Origin: Acidobacteria bacterium AH-259-G07
GTDB taxonomy: Bacteria; Acidobacteriota; UBA6911; RPQK01; JADFOI01
Direction of reading: 5' to 3'
Assembly: GCA_027717925.1 (NCBI GenBank)
Contig: JALLON010000013.1
Span: 1 to 21,064 of the forward strand
Length of the DNA stretch: 21,064 bases
This document shows, piece after piece, positions 15,378-21,064 of this stretch (positions within the stretch are counted from its first letter, which is position 1; each line of letters starts with the position of its first letter). The position numbers were made by a program, and so were the translations under genes. The notes beneath the pieces were generated by a model. The model worked only from the letters and a program-made list of their open reading frames with translations, was not told the DNA's origin and did not search any database.

Positions 15378-17693
15378 TCACTCTCGAAGGGCTACGACTG
15401 TCGCCCCTCCCTTCACTCGATGCTCTTCGACATGCGGGTGGTCCTGCAGGAAATCGGACAATGCCGCTCTCAGCTTTCCCGTGCCGAAGCCGTGAATAAT
15501 TCGCACTTCTCGATGGTTCGAAAGGAACGCGCGATCCAAAAACTTGTCTGCCTTTGTCAAAGCCTCCTCCACCGTGAAGCCGATCAGGTTTAACTCCCTT
15601 TTTTCTTCCTCCACGACGTTCAGGGTCACGTTTGCAGGCAATTTGCGGGAAGGCTTTTCTTGCTTAATTCTTTCTAAATAGTCGAGTGGTGTGGCAATCT
15701 TCTTTCCTTCTATCTCCATAATGGCTTGGCCAGTCTTCAAATCCACCACCTTACCAGGTTTTCGAAATAAAGAATGGTAAACCCAGTCACCCTTAGAGAT
15801 CTCGCCAGCGCCGCTGCCGCTGGATTGGGCTTGGGAATTCATTGTGCGCCGGAATGCCTCTTTGAGCAGGGCTTCTTTTCGTTTCATTTCCTGGCGGCTT
15901 CGAGCCGCCTCAAAACGATCTTTGATCGATTTGATAAATTGCTGAGTTTCGGTCCTGAAATCGGAAGCCCACTTTTCGATCATTTTCTCGACAGCTTGCT
16001 GCCGCTCTTGTTCCTTCCGCTCAAACTGCACTTCTAGGTCTTTTTCTCTTTCCTTTATTGTCTCAATTTCAACAGTTAGCTCTTGGCGCCTCTGAGCCAG
16101 CAATTCGAGTTCCTGGCGTAGGCGTTCCAGATAACGCTCGGCCTGGAGGTCTTCTTCAGTGAGTACACTGCGCGCCCGATCGATGATGGCTTTTGACAAT
16201 CCCAGCTGGTCAGCAATTTCAAGAGCGCTGCTGTCGCCTGCTATTCCCAATTGAAGCCGGTAAGTAGGACGCAGAGACTTGGGATCCAGCTTGACGCTGG
16301 CATTTTCCACCCCTGAAGTGGTGGAGGCAAACGCCTTAATAGCCTGGTGATGAGTGGTTGCCACGACCATTGCTTGGCTCTGGCGAAAGAAATCGATGAC
16401 AGCGATGCCCAGTACCGACCCATACACCGGGTCAGTTCCTGTTCCGAGTTCATCCAGCAGAATCAGGCTGGAGAGATCGAGGACTTCCATTATCTTTTTC
16501 ATTCTCAAGATATGCGCGGAAAATGTACTGAGCTGCTGGGAGACTGACTGGTGATCTCCGATGTCGGCCAGAATCTGGTGGAAAAAGGGAAGCTCTGCAT
16601 CCTCGGCACAAACTGGAAGGCCCGATTGAGCCATCACAGACAGCAGGCCGATCGTCTTGAGGGCGACCGTTTTGCCTCCTGCATTGGGCCCACTGATCAG
16701 GAGTGCATTTTGATGGGAATCGAGCTGCACAGAAATCGGAACGACTTGCTCCTTTCCCAGACGATCAAGCAGTAAGGGGTGTTTCGCATCTTGAAGCTTG
16801 AGAACATTCTTTTTATTGAAACGAGGGATCACACAATCATAGCGTAGAGAAAAGTCTGCGCAGGCAAATAGTGCATCCATTCGTGCCAGCTTCTTGACAA
16901 GCTCCTCACATTCATTTCGATGGCTCCTGAGAAGGTTACTGAGTCTTCTTAAGATCTTCTGCAGAATCTCGTCTTCGCGTTTCTGACATTGCAGGCACTT
17001 GTTGTTCACAGCAACCACGGTAAAAGGCTCCACGAACAATGTCGCACCGGAGGAAGAGGTTGCGTGGACCACGCCAGGTATCTCACGTTGGTGTTCCACC
17101 TTGACGGGGATCACATAACGCCCATTGCGAAGGGTGATGTATGGCTGCGGGATCAAGAACTTGGCCCGTGGACCAGTGAAGTACCCACCCAGGTGTTCCT
17201 GGGCCTTTTCACGAAAGCGCGACTGCTTTCGACGCACCGAGGCCAGTTCGGGATCCGCCTTGTCGCACACCTCCCCGGAGGGATCCATGACTCGTTCAAT
17301 TTCTCTGATGAGTCCATCAACAACAGGAAACAATTCTAGTTCATGAGCCAGCAGGGGCCACTGCTGAACTCGAATTGTTTTTCCAAGGTGCTTCCCAAGC
17401 TTCAGGACTTTCAGAAGAACCAGAAAGTCAACTGCTTTCAATATCCTTCCCTGGATACTCAAATCAGTCAAAATCGGCCGCGGATCTTCGAAACCATGGA
17501 AAGCAGCACGCCCTTGCTCAAGCACATAACGGCAGCTCTCTTCGACCAGAGCCAGTTTTTCTTCGACATTGCGACGATTCTTTGAGGGCGCCAGGCGGGC
17601 GATCTCAGACTTGCCCAAGGGGCTCTGAGCCAGATTTTCAACGAGTTTGAGAACTCTCGGAAAATCGAGCAGCGAAAGGGTTTCTTGATCCAT
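15378..17693 (-). CDS. mutS2: MutS2 family ATPase/endonuclease with Smr domain
   Basis: MutS2 proteins lack the mismatch-recognition domain of MutS; they act on branched DNA or on collided ribosomes. Starting at the ATG at 17693 (MDQETLSLLDFPRVLKLVENLAQSPLGKSE) the protein has 771 residues, the typical size. Walker A is ISGPNAGGKTVALKTIGL (about 330-347), followed by the Walker B segment LILLDELGTGTDP. A long charged coiled coil with AERYLERLRQELELLAQRR comes next, and a C-terminal Smr nuclease domain contains VRIIHGFGTGKLRAAL and VKGGATVVAL. The open frame extends 95 codons upstream, but that stretch overlaps larB in another frame and looks noncoding, so I rejected it. The gene begins 47 nt after larB, with no clear Shine-Dalgarno, and ends 13 nt before dnaG. 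Confidence 0.95.
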   Translation of the reverse strand: MDQETLSLLDFPRVLKLVENLAQSPLGKSEIARLAPSKNRRNVEEKLALVEESCRYVLEQGRAAFHGFEDPRPILTDLSIQGRILKAVDFLVLLKVLKLGKHLGKTIRVQQWPLLAHELELFPVVDGLIREIERVMDPSGEVCDKADPELASVRRKQSRFREKAQEHLGGYFTGPRAKFLIPQPYITLRNGRYVIPVKVEHQREIPGVVHATSSSGATLFVEPFTVVAVNNKCLQCQKREDEILQKILRRLSNLLRSHRNECEELVKKLARMDALFACADFSLRYDCVIPRFNKKNVLKLQDAKHPLLLDRLGKEQVVPISVQLDSHQNALLISGPNAGGKTVALKTIGLLSVMAQSGLPVCAEDAELPFFHQILADIGDHQSVSQQLSTFSAHILRMKKIMEVLDLSSLILLDELGTGTDPVYGSVLGIAVIDFFRQSQAMVVATTHHQAIKAFASTTSGVENASVKLDPKSLRPTYRLQLGIAGDSSALEIADQLGLSKAIIDRARSVLTEEDLQAERYLERLRQELELLAQRRQELTVEIETIKEREKDLEVQFERKEQERQQAVEKMIEKWASDFRTETQQFIKSIKDRFEAARSRQEMKRKEALLKEAFRRTMNSQAQSSGSGAGEISKGDWVYHSLFRKPGKVVDLKTGQAIMEIEGKKIATPLDYLERIKQEKPSRKLPANVTLNVVEEEKRELNLIGFTVEEALTKADKFLDRAFLSNHREVRIIHGFGTGKLRAALSDFLQDHPHVEEHRVKGGATVVALRE

Positions 17694-17698
17694 GGGCT

Positions 17699-17726
17699 CA
17701 ACTGACAGCTGACAACTGACAGTTGT
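17699..17726. repeat. Two CAACTGACAG direct repeats in the larB-mutS2 gap
   Basis: CAACTGACAG occurs at 17699-17708 and 17713-17722, in the 47-nt gap between larB and mutS2 and directly upstream of the mutS2 ATG. With intervening CAGCTG the segment can also fold back on itself (CAACTGACAG against CTGTCAGTTG-type pairing). It may weaken or couple mutS2 initiation, or be an intergenic repeat found elsewhere in the genome. Confidence 0.45.
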
Positions 17727-17740
17727 TAGCTTCTTCTGTG

Positions 17741-18490
17741 TTACCTCCGCCGATTGATCAAGCTGGCGATGTAGCCGGCACCAAAACCATTGTCGATATT
17801 GACTACCGCCACATTCGCCGAGCAGCTGTTGAGCATACCCAGCAAAGCCGCCAAGCCTCCGAAGGAGGCCCCATAGCCCACACTGGTTGGAACGGCGATG
17901 ATGGGAAGATCGACCAGTCCTCCCACCACGCTGGGAAGAGCGCCTTCCATGCCCGCCACCACGATAGCTACGTTGCAAGATTTCAGGAGCGCTCTTTGAC
18001 TGAGGATCCTGTGCAATCCGGCCACGCCCACATCGTAGCAGCTACTGACTTGGTTTCCCATGAACTGGGCCGTCACGACTGCTTCCTCGGCTACGGGAAT
18101 GTCCGCGGTGCCGGCGCTAAAAACGCCGATCTTACCCGGTCCCCCTTGCAAAGGCTCACGGACAACGGTCAGCGCCTGGCAATTGGAATGGTACTGGCAG
18201 CATTCATAGCGAGAGCCCAATTCCTGGAAAACCTTTTGATCTGCAGAGGTGATTAGCAGGTTTGGATTTTTACTGAGCAGAGCCTCAGCAATTTCTAGGA
18301 TTTGCTCACAGGTCTTTCCTCTCCCGAAGATGACTTCGGGAAAGCCGTGACGCAGGACGCGATGGTGGTCAACCTTCGCAAATTCAAGGTCTTCGTAGGG
18401 AAGATCGTGGAGCAGTGTAATGACCTGCTCTTCAGCAATCTTCCCTTCTTTGAAATCTTTGAGCACCTTTTTCAGGCGTTCGGGGATCAT
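17741..18490 (-). CDS. larB: LarB, nickel-pincer cofactor biosynthesis carboxylase
   Basis: LarB carboxylates the pyridinium ring of nicotinic acid adenine dinucleotide and hydrolyses the phosphoanhydride, the first step to the nickel-pincer cofactor of lactate racemase and related enzymes. The 249 residues show the N-terminal helical part (MIPERLKKVLKDFKEGKI, RHGFPEVIFGRGKTCEQI) and the PurE-like domain (GVFSAGTADIPVAEEA, YDVGVAGLHRIL, VVAGMEGALPSVVGGLVDLPIIAVPTSVGYG). The near C-terminal motif LLGMLNSCSANVAVVNIDNGFGAG carries Cys223, which aligns with the catalytic cysteine of the family (Cys221 in the Lactiplantibacillus enzyme, from memory). It overlaps the pnp stop by 4 nt (ATGA), so it is translationally coupled to pnp. 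LarC, LarE and a LarA-type enzyme are not in this window. Confidence 0.95.
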   Translation of the reverse strand: MIPERLKKVLKDFKEGKIAEEQVITLLHDLPYEDLEFAKVDHHRVLRHGFPEVIFGRGKTCEQILEIAEALLSKNPNLLITSADQKVFQELGSRYECCQYHSNCQALTVVREPLQGGPGKIGVFSAGTADIPVAEEAVVTAQFMGNQVSSCYDVGVAGLHRILSQRALLKSCNVAIVVAGMEGALPSVVGGLVDLPIIAVPTSVGYGASFGGLAALLGMLNSCSANVAVVNIDNGFGAGYIASLINRRR

Positions 18491-20589
18491 TGGTGCTCTT
18501 GCGCACGGCGCTCCTCTTCGAGAACCGCTCGCCGACTGAGTCTGATCTTGTTTTGGTCGTCAATGTTGAGCACTTTGACCAATATCTTGTCTCCAAGCCG
18601 GACCTCACTTCGGATGTCGCAAATGCGACGATCTGCAATTTCGGAAATATGCAGCAACCCTTCCGTACCAGGCAGAATCTCCACAAAGGCTCCAAACTCT
18701 ACCACTTTTTTAACCTTACCCAGATAGATCTTGCCGATCTCAGCAGTGGCGGCAATTTGTTCGATCAACTCAATTGCCTTCTCGGCGGCCTGACCTTCGG
18801 TAGAAGCGATCTTGACCGCTCCGTCATCTTGGATATCAATCTTCACGCCCGTCTCTTCGATGATACTGCGAATAACCTTTCCACCGGGCCCAATGACTTC
18901 ACCAATTTTAGACACCGGTATGTGAATAGTCGTGATTCGAGGGGCAAAGCTGGAGATGGTAGGACGAGGTTCGGAGATAGTCTCTGCCATCTTGGATAGG
19001 ATGTGCAAACGGCCCTCCCTGGCCTGCTGCAATACCTGGGACATAATTTCTCTTGTGACACCTCCGATCTTGATGTCCATTTGCAGGGCGGTGATCCCCT
19101 TGGCACTGCCAGCCACTTTAAAGTCCATGTCCCCGTAATGATCCTCGAAACCGGCGATGTCAGAGAGAATGACGTAATCGTCGCCTTCTTTGACAAGTCC
19201 CATAGCGACCCCGGCTATCGGGGTATGGATGGGGACCCCTGCATCCTGAAGTGCCATCACGCCACCACACACGGTGGCCATAGAAGAAGATCCATTGGAC
19301 TCGAGAATATCAGAAACCACCCGAATCGTATAAGGAAAGCTCGATTCGTCGGGCAGAATCGGTGAGATAGCTCGTTCTGCCAGGACTCCATGACCGATTT
19401 CCCGCCGGCGAGGTCCCCGCAAAAAGGCTACTTCGCCTACGCTGAAAGGCGGAAAGTTGAAATGGAGCATAAACGCCTTGGAAGATTCGCCAGTGATATC
19501 ATCTAGGCGCTGTACATCTTCACCCGTTCCCAGCGTGACCGTCACCAGCGCCTGGGTTTCGCCTCGGGTAAAAAGGGCCGACCCATGCGTACGAGGAAGG
19601 AGGGAAACTTCAGTTCCAATGGATCGAATCTCGTTAAAGGCTCGTCCATCGGGACGCTTCCCTTCTTCCAGCAGTTCACGACGAAAGATTTTTTCCTTCA
19701 GCCGGTCAAAAACGGGACCAGCCTGAGCGTGTTTCTCCTCATCTTCCTCCGGAAACATCTGAATAATTTCTTCCCGGCAGGCCTTCATCTTCAGTTCGCT
19801 TGCCAGTTTGCCCGGCGTACGGAGCACATCGAGAATCTTTTCCGTCCCCTTCTCCTCGACCAGTCGCTCCACCTCAGGATCAAAGCTCAGCACCTCCACC
19901 GTTCGCTTGGTAATGTTTAAGCGCTCGGCCAATTCTTTGATCTTGTTAATAATCTGACGGATAGCCTCATGTCCAAACTCAAGTGCCTCAACTATTTTTT
20001 CTTCTTCGACTTCTCGGCCACGCGCTTCCACCATCACAATTGCTTCTTCTGTCCCCACAACAACCATATTGAGAGTGCTTGGATCTGACTGTGGAAATGC
20101 TGGATTGAGAATGAACTCCTCGTCGATCAAGCCCACTCGCACAGCGCCAATCGGGTGGTGAAAGGGTATGTCCGAAAGGTACAATGCAGCCGAGGCTCCG
20201 TTGATTGCGATGACGTCCGGATTCATCTCGGGCTCAGCAGACAGAACCATTGCGATCACTTGTGTTTCACAGCGGTAGTGCTGCGGAAACAGAGGACGCA
20301 AAGGACGGTCGATCAAACGGCTGGTCAGTATCTCCTTCTCGGTTGGTCTTCCTTCACGTTTAAAAAAACCTCCCGGTATCTTTCCAGCCGCGTACGTATA
20401 TTCTCGATAGTCACAGGTCATTGGAAAGAAATCAATTTTCTCTTTGGGGCTTTTCTCCGAGCATGCGGTCACCAAGACAGCCGTGTCACCGTAGCGCATC
20501 AATGCCGCACCATCAGCCTGTTTTGCGACTTTTCCGATCTCAATGGAGAGCTCCCGCTCACCCAGAGACAGGCTCACTTTCTCACTCAT
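18487..20589 (-). CDS. pnp: Polyribonucleotide nucleotidyltransferase (PNPase)
   Basis: PNPase degrades RNA 3' to 5' with phosphate and can add tails; it is a trimeric part of the RNA degradosome. The first RNase PH-like domain includes TCDYREYTYAAGKIPGGFFKREGRPTEKE and SRLIDRPLRPLFP. The second includes RTHGSALFTRGETQALVTVTLG and the active-site segment DIAGFEDHYGDMDFKVAGS (about 478-496). A KH domain with VIGPGGKVIRSIIEETG (about 565-580) and an S1 domain (GKIYLGKVKKVVEFGAFVEI to IRLSRRAVLEEE, about 622-694) complete it. Length is 700 residues, normal. The ATG at 20589 has GGAGG about 10 nt upstream. It follows rpsO by 174 nt, the conserved order seen in many bacteria, and overlaps larB by 4 nt. 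Confidence 0.98.
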   Translation of the reverse strand: MSEKVSLSLGERELSIEIGKVAKQADGAALMRYGDTAVLVTACSEKSPKEKIDFFPMTCDYREYTYAAGKIPGGFFKREGRPTEKEILTSRLIDRPLRPLFPQHYRCETQVIAMVLSAEPEMNPDVIAINGASAALYLSDIPFHHPIGAVRVGLIDEEFILNPAFPQSDPSTLNMVVVGTEEAIVMVEARGREVEEEKIVEALEFGHEAIRQIINKIKELAERLNITKRTVEVLSFDPEVERLVEEKGTEKILDVLRTPGKLASELKMKACREEIIQMFPEEDEEKHAQAGPVFDRLKEKIFRRELLEEGKRPDGRAFNEIRSIGTEVSLLPRTHGSALFTRGETQALVTVTLGTGEDVQRLDDITGESSKAFMLHFNFPPFSVGEVAFLRGPRRREIGHGVLAERAISPILPDESSFPYTIRVVSDILESNGSSSMATVCGGVMALQDAGVPIHTPIAGVAMGLVKEGDDYVILSDIAGFEDHYGDMDFKVAGSAKGITALQMDIKIGGVTREIMSQVLQQAREGRLHILSKMAETISEPRPTISSFAPRITTIHIPVSKIGEVIGPGGKVIRSIIEETGVKIDIQDDGAVKIASTEGQAAEKAIELIEQIAATAEIGKIYLGKVKKVVEFGAFVEILPGTEGLLHISEIADRRICDIRSEVRLGDKILVKVLNIDDQNKIRLSRRAVLEEERRAQEHQ

Positions 20590-20763
20590 CTAATTCGCTC
20601 CCTCCAGTAATGATATCAGTGTAATCTCCCACGATTGCGGGGTTAACATATTTGCGGAGAAGAAGATAGCCAAAGTCTAACATTTCAAAAGAGGATCACG
20701 TTGGCAGAGGGGACGAGAATTTGCCGTTAGCAGCAGGGCCTGTTTTTGTTCCCGTGTTCAATC
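20590..20763 (-). other. rpsO-pnp intergenic region
   Basis: This 174-nt gap separates rpsO from pnp. In E. coli this position holds the RNase III site and terminator that govern autoregulation of pnp. Here I see no clear rho-independent terminator and no long perfect hairpin. The last bases before pnp hold its GGAGG ribosome site (about 20600-20604). No gene is evident. Confidence 0.4.
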
Positions 20764-21033
20764 CTATTTGCGGATTCCCAACCGCTCGATCAATTCCTTA
20801 TAACGGTTGAAATCGCTCCTTTTCAGATAGTCCAATAGACGTCTACGCTGCCCTACCAGCTTTAGCAAGCCGCGGCGAGTGTGATGATCCTTTCGATGGG
20901 TTTTCAAGTGTTCCGTCAGGTAGTTTATTCGCTCCGTCAGAATGGCGACCTGTACTTCCGGTGAACCCGTATCTTTGTGGTGCGCTTGGTAGCTTGAGAT
21001 GATTTCGCTCTTCTGCTCTTTGGTTAAAACCAT
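20764..21033 (-). CDS. rpsO: 30S ribosomal protein S15
   Basis: S15 is a primary 16S rRNA-binding protein of the small-subunit platform. The 89-residue protein is full length and almost canonical: MVLTKEQKSEIISSYQ, DTGSPEVQVAILTERINYLTEHLKTHRKDHHTRRGLLKLVGQRRRLLDYLKRSDFNRYKELIERLGIRK. It includes the conserved GSPEVQ segment and the HxKDxHxRRGL helix junction that contacts 16S rRNA. It is the first complete gene of the minus-strand block in this window, followed by pnp; its own upstream region (beyond 21033) is mostly cut off, so promoter and any autoregulatory leader cannot be assessed. Confidence 0.98.
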   Translation of the reverse strand: MVLTKEQKSEIISSYQAHHKDTGSPEVQVAILTERINYLTEHLKTHRKDHHTRRGLLKLVGQRRRLLDYLKRSDFNRYKELIERLGIRK

Positions 21034-21064
21034 CGCTGTTCTTCATCCAACTGCAAGAGAAATC

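Noticed and set aside
17694..17978. N-terminal extension of MutS2 by 95 codons
   Set aside because: It lies within larB in another frame, is rich in Arg, Gly and Ser without any MutS-like pattern, and the family starts at MDQETLSLLDFPRV. A shadow of larB explains it.

Overview
The window reads as an ordinary chromosomal segment of a bacterium with about 50% GC (estimated by eye). It is densely coding, with genes on both strands. A lipoprotein with a clear lipobox and several Sec-type signal peptides suggest a Gram-negative-type envelope. The mix of a 3-keto-disaccharide-hydrolase-like (DUF1080) lipoprotein, a GHL10-type hydrolase, a Trk potassium system and an rpsO-pnp-larB-mutS2-dnaG block would fit Acidobacteriota or a related lineage. 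That placement is a weak inference, because no rRNA or marker tree is available. I see no rRNA, tRNA, CRISPR array, integrase, phage gene or transposase gene.

Layout. Positions 60-2461 (minus): a secreted protein of unknown function, a DUF1080 lipoprotein and a glycerophosphodiester phosphodiesterase. Positions 2642-5030 (plus): a NodB-like polysaccharide deacetylase relative that lacks two metal-ligand histidines, then a GHL10-type glycoside hydrolase whose 5' end runs through a 68-bp palindromic repeat. Positions 5086-9063 (minus): a small two-helix membrane protein, an APC-family permease fused to two UspA domains, and type II citrate synthase. Positions 9210-9740 (plus): a small secreted unknown, convergent with metF (minus, 9779-10672); a perfect 66-bp palindrome fills the gap and supplies the stop codons of both genes. 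Positions 10785-13606 (plus): trkA and trkH, joined by a 4-nt overlap. Positions 13577-21033 (minus), in transcription order: rpsO, pnp, larB, mutS2, dnaG.

How the genes work together. TrkA and TrkH form one potassium uptake system. rpsO and pnp are the classic translation and RNA-decay pair, followed by tightly packed larB (nickel-pincer cofactor), mutS2 and dnaG. The permease and small membrane protein probably form one unit. gltA and metF are stand-alone central-metabolism genes. The first three genes and the two plus-strand hydrolases look like envelope and carbohydrate or lipid functions.

I did not find a convincing new multi-gene system. The most unusual signal is a family of long palindromes starting with TAGGGG. 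Two intact copies sit exactly at gene ends and have become coding sequence, and a possible fragment sits at the metF/trkA promoter region. They resemble REP or MITE elements, but their mobilising enzyme is not in the window. The second point is the deacetylase-like protein with altered metal ligands.
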